Assembly (NCBI RefSeq): GCF_003116095.1
Contig: NZ_LGRA01000021.1
Span: forward strand, 2,180,226 to 2,244,225
Length of the DNA: 64,000 nucleotides
Origin: Azospirillum sp. TSO35-2
Lineage (GTDB): Bacteria > Pseudomonadota > Alphaproteobacteria > Azospirillales > Azospirillaceae
Reading direction: 5' to 3'
In this document: piece after piece, positions 55,097-63,930 of the stretch
Layout of the letters: each line of letters opens with the position of its first letter
How positions within the stretch are numbered: position 1 is the first letter of the stretch
The notes under the pieces: model-generated
What the model was told of the DNA's origin: nothing
What the model saw: only the letters and a program-made list of their open reading frames with translations
Databases searched by the model: none
Position numbers and translations under genes: made by a program

Positions 55097-55552
55097 TCAG
55101 CGGACCTTCTTGGCAACGAAGGCCTTGGCGATGGCCATCATCGCCTTTTCGTGCGACGGACCGCCGGCCGGGGCCGACGCGGCCGACCGGGCCGGCGCGC
55201 CCTTCGCCGCGGCGGCGCTGCTGGCCGGCCGGGGATCGGCGTCCCCATCCGAATCGCGGCCCAACCGGTCGAGCAGGCTTTCCAGCGCGTCGCGGCTGAG
55301 ACCGGAGGCGGACGGCCGCGCGCCGCCGGCACCGCCGGCCGATGGCCGGGCGGCTGGGCTGCGGCTGGGCGGGCGGGCGGCGCGCTCGATGGCCGCGGCG
55401 GCGATGGCCTTCAGGAAGGGCTGGGCGATGCCGCGCAGCAGGTCGGGATCCTCGACGGCCCAGGCCATCAGGATCTTCTGCGCGTTGGCCCGGCTGCCCT
55501 TGGCCGCCATGATCGCTTCGCGCACCTTGCCGTCGACGTAAGAATTGCTCAT
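55097..55552 (-). CDS. Conserved protein with low-complexity middle (unknown)
   Basis: 151 residues. The N-terminal 50 residues (YVDGKVREAIMAAKGSRANAQKILMAWAVEDPDLLRGIAQPFLKAIAAAAIERA) look like a compact helical domain. The middle is Pro/Ser/Ala-rich and disordered. The C-terminus (HEKAMMAIAKAFVAKK) is a helix. No function assigned. ATG at 55552 fits; upstream codons to 56440 belong to the shadow of the opposite gene. Confidence 0.65.
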   Translation of the reverse strand: MSNSYVDGKVREAIMAAKGSRANAQKILMAWAVEDPDLLRGIAQPFLKAIAAAAIERAARPPSRSPAARPSAGGAGGARPSASGLSRDALESLLDRLGRDSDGDADPRPASSAAAAKGAPARSAASAPAGGPSHEKAMMAIAKAFVAKKVR

Positions 55553-55741
55553 CGGGAACCGCCCACCGGGATAGGCCCACCGCCCGCGCGTCGCCGGAAC
55601 GGCCGCGTCCGCGGCGGCGGAACCACCTGCGACTGTCGGGCCAACTCGGTTAACAAACGGTTGCGGCCGCGGGCGTCCCCCGGGAAACCAATAACCCAAG
55701 TAGCGGTTGCCCCCGGCCCGGCGCTCGCGGATAGTGATGGG

Positions 55742-56395
55742 ATGCTGATCGAAACCTTCGCCGACCTGATCTGCCCCTGGTGCTACATCGGCAAGCGCCG
55801 GCTCGACCGGGCCCTGGCGCAACGGCCCAACCTGCGGCCGGACATCCGCTGGCAGCCCTTCCAGTTGAACCCGGACATGCCCCGCGGCGGCATGTCGCGC
55901 GACGACTATCTCGCCGCCAAGTTCGGCGGGGCGGAGCGGGCGCGGCAGATCCACCGGGTGGTGGAGGACACGGCGGCGCGCGACGGGCTGGTCCTGGCGC
56001 TCGACCGCATCCAGCGCACGCCCAACAGCTTCGACGCCCACCGGCTGGTCCGCATCGCCGGCCGCCAGGGGCTGGCCGGCGCCATGGCCGACGCGCTGTT
56101 CGCCGCCTATTTCGCCGACGGGGTGGACATCGGCGACCTCGACGCGCTGGCCGAGGTCGCGGCCGGCGTCGGGCTGGACGCCGCCGACACCCGGCGCCAG
56201 CTTTCCACCGACGCGGAGTCGGCGTCGGTCTACGCCGCCGACGCGCTGGCCCGGCAGATGGGGTTGCAGGCGGTGCCCTGCTACATCTTCAACCGCCGCT
56301 ACGCGCTGTCCGGCGCGCAGGAGCCGGCGAGCTTCCTCCCCCTGCTCGACCTCGGCAGCGAGGAGCCGGAGAATGTGTCGGTCGTCTCCGGCTGA
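55742..56395 (+). CDS. DsbA-family oxidoreductase, FrnE-like
   Basis: 217 residues, thioredoxin-like fold with a helical insert. The active site is C11-P-W-C14 in FADLICPWCYIGKRRL; the cis-Pro segment is QAVPCYIFNRRYALSGAQ. This is the FrnE/2-hydroxychromene-2-carboxylate isomerase-like group. There is no signal peptide, so it works in the cytoplasm. Substrate unknown. Convergent with prpE across a shared hairpin. Confidence 0.9.
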   Translation: MLIETFADLICPWCYIGKRRLDRALAQRPNLRPDIRWQPFQLNPDMPRGGMSRDDYLAAKFGGAERARQIHRVVEDTAARDGLVLALDRIQRTPNSFDAHRLVRIAGRQGLAGAMADALFAAYFADGVDIGDLDALAEVAAGVGLDAADTRRQLSTDAESASVYAADALARQMGLQAVPCYIFNRRYALSGAQEPASFLPLLDLGSEEPENVSVVSG

Positions 56396-56426
56396 CGCTT
56401 TCCAGCCGGTCCGGCGCAAAAGGAAA

Positions 56427-56458
56427 GGGCGGCGGCCCACATCCGGGTGCCGCCGCCC
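56427..56458. terminator. Bidirectional hairpin between convergent genes
   Basis: GGGCGGCGGC (56427-56436) and GCCGCCGCCC (56449-56458) form a perfect 10-bp stem with a 12-base loop. On the plus strand it is followed by TGCCCTCTTTCG; on the minus strand by TTTCCTTTT. It should end both the FrnE-like gene and prpE. Confidence 0.8.
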
Positions 56459-56494
56459 TGCCCTCTTTCGTCACACAGGCTTTAGGCCGGGGCC

Positions 56495-58447
56495 TTACGC
56501 CGGCGTGGTGTCGACCTTGGCGTAGCCCAGGCCGCGCAGCGCGTCGGCGATCTCCGGCAGGATGCCCGGATCGTCGATGGTCGCCGGCATCTTGTAGTCC
56601 TGGCTGTCGGCGATCTTCTGCATGGTGCCGCGCAGGATCTTGCCCGAGCGGGTCTTGGGCAGACGCTCCACCACCACGGCGCGCTTGAAGTCGGCGACCG
56701 GGCCGATCTGCTCGCGCACCAGCTGGACGACCTCCTTGACGATCTCCTCGTGCGGACGGGTGACGCCGGCCTTCAGGCAGACGAAGCCGAGCGGCACCTG
56801 GCCCTTCAGGTCGTCGGCCACGCCGATCACCGCACATTCGGCGACGTCCTTGTGGCTCGACAGCACCTCTTCCATCGCGCCGGTCGACAGGCGATGGCCG
56901 GCGACGTTGATGATGTCGTCGGTGCGGGCCATGACGTAGACGTAGCCGTCGTCGTCGACGAAGCCGGCGTCACCGGTCTGGTAGTAGCCGGGGTAGTCGG
57001 CGAGATAGGACTTCTTGAAGCGGTCGTCGGCGTTCCACAGCGTCGGCAGCGTGCCCGGAGGCAGCGGCAGCTTGACGCAGATCGCGCCGATGTCGCCGCG
57101 CGGCACCTCCTTCAGCTCGGCGTTCAGCACCCGGACGTCCCAGCCCGGCATCGGCCGCGTCGCCGAGCCGTACTTGATCGGGAACAGATGCACGCCCAGC
57201 GGGTTGCCGGAGATCGCCCAACCGGTTTCGGTCTGCCACCAGTGGTCGATCACCGGGACCTTCAGATTGTCCTCGGCCCAATGCAGCGTGTCGGGGTCGG
57301 AGCGCTCGCCGGCCAGGAACAGGGCGCGGAGGCAGGACAGGTCGTACTTCCGCAGGTGATTGGCGTCCGGATCCTCGCGCTTGATGGCGCGGAAGGCGGT
57401 GGGGGCGGTGAACAGCGTGCCGACCTTGTGCTGCTCGATCACCCGCCAGAAGGTGCCCGGATCGGGGGTGCCGACCGGCTTGCCCTCGAACACCACGGTG
57501 GTGCAGCCGGTCAGCAGCGGCGCGTAGACGATGTAGGAGTGGCCGACGACCCAGCCCACGTCCGACGCCGCCCAATACACCTCGCCCGGCTGGACGTTGT
57601 AGATGTTGGTCATGGTCCAGCGCAGCGCCACGGCGTGGCCGCCGTTGTCGCGCACCACGCCCTTGGGCTGGCCGGTCGTGCCCGAGGTGTAGAGGATGTA
57701 GAGCGGGTCGGTCGCCGCCACCGGCACGCAGTCCGCCGGCTCCGCCGTCGCCGCCGCCTGCGCCCAGTCGACGTCGCGGCCTTCGACCAGCGACGCGGTT
57801 TCCTGCGGGCGCTGGTAGACGATCACGCTGGTGGGCTTGTGCGCCGACTGTTCGATCGCGGCGTCCAGCATCGGCTTGTACTTGACGATGCGGTTCGGCT
57901 CGATGCCGCAGGAGGCCGAGACGATGGCCTTGGGCTTGGCGTCGTCGATGCGGGTCGCCAGCTCGTGCGGGGCGAAGCCGCCGAACACCACCGAATGCAC
58001 CGCGCCCAGCCGCGCGCAGGCCAGCATGGCGACGACCGACTGCGGGATCATCGGCATGTAGAGCAGCACCCGGTCGCCCTTGTCCACGCCCTGGCCGCGC
58101 AGCACGCCGGCGAAGCGGGCCACCTGGTCCTGCAGTTCGGCGTAGGTGATGGTCTGGACGGTCTGGGTGACCGGGCTGTCGTAGATGATCGCCGCCTGCG
58201 CCCCGCGCCCGGCCTCCACATGGCGGTCCACCGCGTTGTAGCAGGTGTTCAGCTCACCGCCGGTGAACCAGCGGTAGAAGGGCGCGTTGCTGTCGTCCAG
58301 CACCTTGTCCCACGGCTTGTACCAGGAGATGTCCTTGGCGGCATCGCCCCAGAACCCCGCGGGGTCGGCCAGGGAACGGGCGTGCATCTGGTCGTAACGC
58401 TCGGCTGTGCTCGGGCTGCTGGGCGTCGGGCTCGGCGTCGGGCTCAT
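56495..58447 (-). CDS. prpE: Propionyl-CoA synthetase
   Basis: 650 residues of the AMP-forming acyl-CoA synthetase family. The phosphate loop is YTSGTTGQPKGVVRDNGGH, with the GVVRDNGGHAVAL extension typical of PrpE rather than acetyl-CoA synthetase. WWQTETGWAI, YQTGDAGFVDDDGY, TDDIINVAGHRLSTG and the catalytic Lys region LPKTRSGKILRG follow. Makes propionyl-CoA from propionate. The N-terminus is a Ser-Pro-Thr repeat. It supplies substrate for the methylmalonyl-CoA route that uses the epimerase at 34939. 184 bases upstream contain its promoter. Confidence 0.95.
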   Translation of the reverse strand: MSPTPSPTPSSPSTAERYDQMHARSLADPAGFWGDAAKDISWYKPWDKVLDDSNAPFYRWFTGGELNTCYNAVDRHVEAGRGAQAAIIYDSPVTQTVQTITYAELQDQVARFAGVLRGQGVDKGDRVLLYMPMIPQSVVAMLACARLGAVHSVVFGGFAPHELATRIDDAKPKAIVSASCGIEPNRIVKYKPMLDAAIEQSAHKPTSVIVYQRPQETASLVEGRDVDWAQAAATAEPADCVPVAATDPLYILYTSGTTGQPKGVVRDNGGHAVALRWTMTNIYNVQPGEVYWAASDVGWVVGHSYIVYAPLLTGCTTVVFEGKPVGTPDPGTFWRVIEQHKVGTLFTAPTAFRAIKREDPDANHLRKYDLSCLRALFLAGERSDPDTLHWAEDNLKVPVIDHWWQTETGWAISGNPLGVHLFPIKYGSATRPMPGWDVRVLNAELKEVPRGDIGAICVKLPLPPGTLPTLWNADDRFKKSYLADYPGYYQTGDAGFVDDDGYVYVMARTDDIINVAGHRLSTGAMEEVLSSHKDVAECAVIGVADDLKGQVPLGFVCLKAGVTRPHEEIVKEVVQLVREQIGPVADFKRAVVVERLPKTRSGKILRGTMQKIADSQDYKMPATIDDPGILPEIADALRGLGYAKVDTTPA

Positions 58448-58631
58448 GGGGCGTCCCTCGTTCTATTTTAGTACTATTTGGTGAGCATTTCCTCTCGACC
58501 GCGCAACGATCCGCTACGCAGCCTCCACAATCTGCGACAAAAGCATAACCGCAAGCAAATGTCAGAAGGTCGGGGGTGCGGCGAGCTGTCGCAAGCGCCG
58601 GTCCGGACCTCCCAACGGGCGAATCGGCGAC

Positions 58632-59099
58632 TCAGAAGGAGACGCAGACCGGCCGGATCGACAGGCCGACCGACTGCTGGTGGAACTGGTCCTTGTAGAG
58701 ATCCACGATCTCGTGGATCAGGCGCAGCGTCGCCGGGTCGCCGCCGGCCAGCAGGGTGACGACCTTGCTCGGCTCGCGGATCAGGCGGCCGGTCTCCATG
58801 TCGCGCCAGTGGCCCGACGCGTCGACGACGGTCAGGCCGTTGGGGAAGCGCGGCGTCACCTCCTTGTCGAGGAAGTCGGTCCAGTCCCGTTCGCTGACGC
58901 CGAGTTCGGCGCCGATGTTGCGGCCGAAGAACAGTTGGGCCTCGATCATCGCGCTGGCGGCGTAGAGCGTGCAGTCCGGTGCATCGGTGCGCTGCGCCAC
59001 AGGCGCATCGGCGCGCTGCGCCACGGCCGGATCGGCACCGGCCAGACCGGCCATGACGATGCAGGACAGCAGGAACGGCCGGATCGGCATGGGGCGCAT
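58632..59099 (-). CDS. DUF3574 exported protein
   Basis: 155 residues. A signal peptide (MRPMPIRPFLLSCIVMAGLAGADPAVAQ) is followed by a short tandem repeat (AQRADAPV / AQRTDAPD), then the DUF3574 core: EAQLFFGRNIGAELGVSERDWTDFLDKEVTPRFPNGLTVVDASGHWRDM and EPSKVVTLL. Function unknown. The tandem 24-base repeat is at 58981-59028. ATG at 59099 or 59090. Confidence 0.88.
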   Translation of the reverse strand: MRPMPIRPFLLSCIVMAGLAGADPAVAQRADAPVAQRTDAPDCTLYAASAMIEAQLFFGRNIGAELGVSERDWTDFLDKEVTPRFPNGLTVVDASGHWRDMETGRLIREPSKVVTLLAGGDPATLRLIHEIVDLYKDQFHQQSVGLSIRPVCVSF

Positions 59100-59174
59100 C
59101 GGTGGGGCTCCTCAATCGGGAAGGCGGCATCCAGCACGCTGGTCAGGACGGCGCCGGACCGTTATGCATGGATC

Positions 59175-59534
59175 ATGGCCGTCGATCCACCCATCACCGG
59201 AATCCGCCCGATCCTGACCGTCGTTCACGGAAACGGCGAGCGGCTGATCGTCGCCCGCCTGACCAACCTGGGCGGCGGCAGCCAATCCAATCGCTTCGTG
59301 CTGCGGCGGTCCGACTTCCGCGCGCCGTGGGAGCAGCCCGACAAGGGCTATTTCGGCTACGCCGAGGTCGCCCGCGCGCTGGACGCCAACGGCTGGCGCG
59401 GCTGCGCGATCGAGGCGATGGCGACCACCGACCTGGAGGAACGCCGCGCCCGCCAGCTCGCCCGCAAGAAACTGCACCTGCAATGCGTCGAGGCGGCAAT
59501 CCGCCGGGCGCAGGAGGAGGGGGCGTCCGGTTAA
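59175..59534 (+). CDS. Small protein of unknown function
   Basis: 119 residues, no signal peptide. Begins with beta-like segments (IRPILTVVHGNGERLIVARLTNLGGGSQSNRFVLRRSDF) and ends in a charged helix (LEERRARQLARKKLHLQCVEAAIRRAQEE). Not recognised. Start at 59175 lacks a good ribosome site. Its TAA lies in a TTAA palindrome (59531-59534) shared with the stop of the convergent argO. Confidence 0.6.
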   Translation: MAVDPPITGIRPILTVVHGNGERLIVARLTNLGGGSQSNRFVLRRSDFRAPWEQPDKGYFGYAEVARALDANGWRGCAIEAMATTDLEERRARQLARKKLHLQCVEAAIRRAQEEGASG

Positions 59535-60166
59535 GCCTCGCCCACCAGCAGGCGCAGCGCGATCGCCCACATCACCAGCGCGATCACCCCATCCGTCACC
59601 CGCCACGCCATCGGCCGCGCGAACAGCGGGCGCAGCAGGCGGGCGCCGTAGCCCAGCGCGAAGAAGAACAGGACGGACGCCGTCATCGCCCCCAGCGCAA
59701 AGGCGGCCCGCCCCTCCGCGAACCGGGCGGACACCGAGCCGACCAGCACCACGGTGTCCAGATAGACGTGCGGGTTGAGCCAGGTCAGCGCCAGGCAGGT
59801 GAGCAGCGCCGGCAGCAGCCCGCCCGGCGCCCGCTCCGCCGGGGCCAGCCCCGTCGTCCCGGCCCGCAACGCGGCGCGGGCGTTGCGCAGGCCATAGACC
59901 AGCAGGAAGGCGGCCCCGGCGTAGCGCATCAGCGGCTCCAACCACGGCCAGCGCGCACCGGCCTCGGCGAATCCGCTCACCCCCACCAGGATCAGCGCGG
60001 CGTCCGACAGCGCGCAGGTCGCGCAGATCGCCAGCACATGCTCGTTCCGCAGCCCCTGCCGCAGCACGAAGGCGTTCTGCGCCCCGATGGCGACGATCAG
60101 GCTGAGGCCGAGGAACAGGCCCGGCAGGAAGGCGGGGAGAAAGCTGGATGGCAGGGCGGTGGGCAT
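59531..60166 (-). CDS. argO: LysE/ArgO-family amino acid exporter
   Basis: 211 residues, the same length as E. coli ArgO, with about six helices. Key blocks: LFLGLSLIVAIGAQNAFVLRQGL, CALSDAALILVGVSGF and LALTWLNPHVYLDTVVLVGS. It exports arginine or lysine-type amino acids. The adjacent divergent LysR gene (ArgP/LysG type) is the usual partner that activates it. 128 bases between them should hold both promoters and the regulator site. Confidence 0.93.
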   Translation of the reverse strand: MPTALPSSFLPAFLPGLFLGLSLIVAIGAQNAFVLRQGLRNEHVLAICATCALSDAALILVGVSGFAEAGARWPWLEPLMRYAGAAFLLVYGLRNARAALRAGTTGLAPAERAPGGLLPALLTCLALTWLNPHVYLDTVVLVGSVSARFAEGRAAFALGAMTASVLFFFALGYGARLLRPLFARPMAWRVTDGVIALVMWAIALRLLVGEA

Positions 60167-60294
60167 GGCGGCTCCGGCAAGGGCGGACGGCGATGGGAAG
60201 GCGACTCACGGCAAGCGCGGTGGATTCCTGCTATCACCCGGCGAGGCTTCGGCGTACTTAATCCTCCTTGTCCCGATGAAGCGGAACTAATCCC

Positions 60295-61242
60295 ATGCTG
60301 GACTACCCGCTGCTGTCCGCCCTGGCCGCCGTGCTGCGCACCGGCAGTTTCGAACGGGCGGCGCAGCAGCTTCACGTCACCCCCTCGGCGGTGTCGCAAC
60401 GGGTGAAGCTGCTGGAGGAGCGGCTGGGCAGCGTGCTGGTGGTGCGCGGCCAACCCTGCACCGGGACCGCCGCCGGCCTGCGCCTGTGCCAGCATGTCGA
60501 GCAGGTGGCGCTGCTGGAAAGCGAGTTGCGCCACGCCCTGCCCGGCCTGCCGGCGGACCGCATGGCGGACGGCGGGCCGGCGACGCTGCGCATCGCGGTG
60601 AACGCCGACAGCCTCGCCACCTGGTTCGTCGCCGCGATGGCGGAGGTGCCGGGATGCCTGTTCGACCTCGTGCTGGACGACCAGGACCACAGCGCCGACT
60701 GGCTGCGCCAGGGCGAGGTGCTGGCCGCCGTCACCGCCAGCGCCACCCCGGTCCCCGGCTGCAACAGCCACCCGCTGGGCGCGCTGCGCTACCGCGCGAC
60801 CGCCAGCCCGGACTACCGGGACCGCCATTTCCCCGACGGGGTGGACGCGGCCGCCATCGCCCGCGCGCCCTGCCTGACCTTCAACCGCAAGGACCAGCTT
60901 CAGGCGCAATGGCTGCGCCGCGTCTTCGGCACGGCGTCGGGCACCGGGGCGGGCGCAGCGCCGACCCCGCCGACCCACTGGCTGCCTTCGACCCACGCCT
61001 TCGTCGACGGTGCGCTGGCCGGGCTGGGCTGGGGCATGAACCCCGAATCCCTGGTTGCCGGGCATCTGGCGGCGGGACGGCTGGTGGAACTGGTGCCCGG
61101 CCGGCCGCTCGACGTGCCGCTGTTCTGGCAGCAGAGCCGGATCGCCAGCACGACGCTGGCCGAGCTGTCGCGCTCCGTGCTGCGCGCCGGCCGCAGCACC
61201 CTTCACCAGCCGTCGCCCACCACGGGCGAGGACGCCGGCTGA
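60295..61242 (+). CDS. argP: LysR-family regulator, ArgP/LysG type
   Basis: 315 residues. The N-terminal winged helix (YPLLSALAAVLRTGSFERAAQQLHVTPSAVSQRVKLLEERLGSVLVVR) is followed by a periplasmic-binding-like effector domain. LRIAVNADSLATWFV and LDDQDHSADWLRQGEVLAAVT are the ArgP/IciA signature. It should activate the divergent exporter in response to basic amino acids. Contains a short Gly/Ala/Pro-rich insertion (about 218-226). Confidence 0.93.
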   Translation: MLDYPLLSALAAVLRTGSFERAAQQLHVTPSAVSQRVKLLEERLGSVLVVRGQPCTGTAAGLRLCQHVEQVALLESELRHALPGLPADRMADGGPATLRIAVNADSLATWFVAAMAEVPGCLFDLVLDDQDHSADWLRQGEVLAAVTASATPVPGCNSHPLGALRYRATASPDYRDRHFPDGVDAAAIARAPCLTFNRKDQLQAQWLRRVFGTASGTGAGAAPTPPTHWLPSTHAFVDGALAGLGWGMNPESLVAGHLAAGRLVELVPGRPLDVPLFWQQSRIASTTLAELSRSVLRAGRSTLHQPSPTTGEDAG

Positions 61243-61310
61243 TCGCATCGGCACTTTGCCCGTGACGCGTGCGCGCTTATATGGATTCCACAAATCTCTG
61301 GAGGGACTCG

Positions 61311-63125
61311 ATGACCAGCAGCGCCGCCTTGGCCGCAACCGAAAGCCCCGAATTGGGCACGCTGCCCGCCTGGGACCTGAGCGACCTCTATCCCGGCATG
61401 GACTCGGCCGAGCTGAAGGGCGACCTCGACCGCATGGAGCGGGAGTGCACGTCCTTCCGCGAACGCTACGCCGGCAAGCTGGCCGCCCTGGACGGCGACG
61501 ATCTGGCGGCGGCGATCCGCGGCTATGAGGACATCGACGAGACGCTGTCGCGCGCCATGTCCTACGCCGGGCTCGTCTACAACGGCAACATGACCGACCC
61601 GACCATCGCCAAGTTCTACCAGTCGGCGCAGGAGCGGGTGAACGACATCTCCGCCCACCTGATCTTCTTCACGCTGGAGATCAACCGGCTGGACGAGCAG
61701 GAACTGGCGGGCAAGCTGGCCGCGTCGCCGGCGCTGAACCGCTACGCGCCCTGGCTGCGCGACGTGCGGCTCTACCGCGACCACCAGCTCTCCGACGAGA
61801 TCGAACGGCTGCTGCACGAGAAGCACGTCGTCGGCCGCGCCGCCTGGAACCGCCTGTTCGACGAGACCATCGCCAGCCTGCGCTTCCCCATGGGCGGCAA
61901 GGATCTGACCTGCGCCGAGGCGCTGAACCGCCTGTCCGACCGCAACCCGGCCATCCGCCGCGAGGCCGGCGAGGCGGTGGGCAAGGTGCTGGGCGACAAC
62001 GCGCGGCTGTTCGCGCTGATCACCAACACGTTGGCCAAGGACAAGGAGATCGAGGACGAGTGGCGCAACTACCCGACGCCGACCTCGGCCCGCAACCTGT
62101 CCAACCGGGTCGAGGACGAGGTGGTCGACGCGCTGGTCTCCGCGGTCAAGACCGCCTATCCGGACCTGTCGCACCGCTACTACGCGATGAAGGCCAAGTG
62201 GTTCGGCCAGGACCATCTGGACTATTGGGACCGCAACGCGCCGCTGCCCGACGACGCCGACCGCAGCATCCGCTGGGATGAGGCGCGCGACATCGTGCTG
62301 GGCGCCTACGGCCGCTTCTCGCCGGAGCTGGCGAGCCTGGGCAAGCGCTTCTTCGACAACCCGTGGATCGACGCGCCGGTCCGCCCCGGCAAGGCGCCGG
62401 GCGCCTTCGCCCACCCGACGGTGCCCAGCGTCCACCCCTATCTGCTGGTCAACTACCAGGGCAAGACGCGCGACGTGATGACGCTGGCGCATGAGCTGGG
62501 GCACGGCGTGCACCAGATCCTGGCCGGCCGCCAAGGCCATTTCCTGTCCGACACGCCGCTGACCCTGGCGGAAACCGCGTCGGTGTTCGGCGAGATGCTG
62601 ACCTTCCGCGCCCTGCTGGCGGCCGAAAGCGACCCCAAGCGCCGCCGCATCATGCTGGCCGGCAAGGTCGAGGACATGCTGAACACGGTGGTGCGGCAGA
62701 TCGCCTTCTTCGACTTCGAACGCCGCGTCCACACCGAACGGCGCGAGGGCGAGCTGACGTCGGATCGCCTCGGCCAGATCTGGATGGATGTGCAGACCGA
62801 AAGCCTCGGCCCGGCGCTGCGCTTCGACGAGGGGTATCGCCATTACTGGTCCTACATCCCCCACTTCATCCACTCGCCCTTCTACGTCTACGCCTACGCG
62901 TTCGGCGACTGCCTGGTGAACTCGCTCTACGCGGTCTACCAGGACGCCGAGCAGGGCTTCGCCGAGAAGTACCTCGCCATGCTGTCGGCCGGCGGCACGC
63001 TGCGCCACAAGGACCTGCTGGCTCCCTTCGGCCTCGACGCCTCCGACCCGGCCTTCTGGCAGAAGGGCCTGGGCGTCATCCGCGGCTTCATCGACGAGCT
63101 GGAGGCCGGCGAGGGCGCGGCCTGA
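61311..63125 (+). CDS. pepF: Oligoendopeptidase F (M3 metallopeptidase)
   Basis: 604 residues, cytoplasmic zinc peptidase of the M3B family that degrades oligopeptides. The zinc motif is H394-E-L-G-H398 in LAHELGHGVHQ, with the third ligand Glu in AETASVFGEM. HPYLLVNYQGKTRDVMTLAHE and YWSYIPHFIHSPFYVYAYAFGD are typical. ATG 61311 follows GGAGGGACTCG; an ATG at 61269 would add 14 residues. Confidence 0.96.
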   Translation: MTSSAALAATESPELGTLPAWDLSDLYPGMDSAELKGDLDRMERECTSFRERYAGKLAALDGDDLAAAIRGYEDIDETLSRAMSYAGLVYNGNMTDPTIAKFYQSAQERVNDISAHLIFFTLEINRLDEQELAGKLAASPALNRYAPWLRDVRLYRDHQLSDEIERLLHEKHVVGRAAWNRLFDETIASLRFPMGGKDLTCAEALNRLSDRNPAIRREAGEAVGKVLGDNARLFALITNTLAKDKEIEDEWRNYPTPTSARNLSNRVEDEVVDALVSAVKTAYPDLSHRYYAMKAKWFGQDHLDYWDRNAPLPDDADRSIRWDEARDIVLGAYGRFSPELASLGKRFFDNPWIDAPVRPGKAPGAFAHPTVPSVHPYLLVNYQGKTRDVMTLAHELGHGVHQILAGRQGHFLSDTPLTLAETASVFGEMLTFRALLAAESDPKRRRIMLAGKVEDMLNTVVRQIAFFDFERRVHTERREGELTSDRLGQIWMDVQTESLGPALRFDEGYRHYWSYIPHFIHSPFYVYAYAFGDCLVNSLYAVYQDAEQGFAEKYLAMLSAGGTLRHKDLLAPFGLDASDPAFWQKGLGVIRGFIDELEAGEGAA

Positions 63126-63259
63126 TCCGGAGGGCCTGAGCGCGAATCGATTGGCGGCCAGGCGATTGACGGCGGTCAAGCATCCCTGATCTGCCTGTGG
63201 GTATGGTGGCCTTCGGAGCGTCGTCTCCGAAGGCCACCGCCGTTGAAGGACCCACCGCC

Positions 63260-63643
63260 ATGCTCGCGCCGGACACCATCACCCTCGGACATGCGGTCAT
63301 GGACCGCGACCACACCGATTCCCTCGCCCTGTGGGAAGCCGCCAAGGCGGCCCCCGCCGGCGCGCTCCAGGCGCCGTTCGCCGCCTTCGCCCGGCACCTG
63401 CGCGAGCATTTCGCCCGCGAAAACGCGCTGATGACCGAACACGGCTTCTTCGCCCTGCACTGCCACATGGACGAGCACGCCCGCGTCCTGGCCGTCGTCG
63501 CGACAATCGAAGCGGAACTGGCGGAGGGCCAGGAAGACCGCGGCCGCGAATACCTGCGCCACCACTTCCCCGACTGGTTCTACACGCATCTGGCGACGAT
63601 GGACCGGGTGACGGCGGACTTCCTGCTGCGGGCGGCGGGCTGA
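63260..63643 (+). CDS. Bacteriohemerythrin-type protein
   Basis: 127 residues, one four-helix hemerythrin domain with the full set of di-iron ligands: H18 in RDHTD, H50-x3-E54 in REHFARE, H69-x3-H73 in CHMDEH, and H110-x4-D115 in THLATMD. Binds oxygen, and may store or deliver it or sense it. No other domain is attached. ATG 63260 has GAAGGA 9 bases upstream. Confidence 0.92.
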   Translation: MLAPDTITLGHAVMDRDHTDSLALWEAAKAAPAGALQAPFAAFARHLREHFARENALMTEHGFFALHCHMDEHARVLAVVATIEAELAEGQEDRGREYLRHHFPDWFYTHLATMDRVTADFLLRAAG

Positions 63644-63678
63644 CGGGGCTTTGGGATGGGACGTTTTGGGAACGTTTT

Positions 63679-63845
63679 GCCCCCTCCCCATCCCTCCCCT
63701 CTTCGAGGGAGAGGGGGTAGGAGCTTTGCAGGAGTACGGCGGCAGTCTCCTCTCCCGCGTTAGCTCTCGCACAAAGCTGTGCTTTGTGCTGACGCGGCAG
63801 GCGGACCGTAGGTCCGCCGAGAGCGGGGGAGGGTTAGGGAGGGGG
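63679..63845. repeat. Nested palindromic intergenic repeat
   Basis: Outer ends are C/T-rich and G/A-rich (TGCCCCCTCCCCATCCC on the left, GGGTTAGGGAGGGGGA on the right) and match the arms of the 4468-4575 element. Inside are three stems: GCTCTCG/CGAGAGC (63763-63769, 63818-63824), GCACAAAGC/GCTTTGTGC (63769-63777, 63781-63789) and GGCGGACC/GGTCCGCC (63800-63807, 63811-63818). A complete fold would be a branched cruciform. Confidence 0.8.
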
Positions 63846-63892
63846 ACCCCCGCAAACACGCCAGACCAGACATCCCAAACCCGGAAAATGGA

Positions 63893-63925
63893 AAGGGGCC
63901 GAAACCTGTTCGGTTTCGGCCCCTT
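63893..63925 (-). terminator. Rho-independent terminator of tRNA-Lys
   Basis: AAGGGGCCGAAACC (63893-63906) and GGTTTCGGCCCCTT (63912-63925) form a perfect 14-bp stem with a 5-base loop. On the minus strand it is followed by TCCATTTTCC. It lies 5 bases beyond the tRNA 3' end. Confidence 0.9.
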
Positions 63926-63930
63926 ATGGA

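Noticed and set aside
58981..59028. Direct repeats suggestive of a CRISPR array
   Set aside because: Only two tandem units without spacers, inside a coding region. No other regularly spaced repeats in the window.
61203..63179. A 658-codon minus-strand frame
   Set aside because: Antisense to pepF; composition typical of a shadow frame.
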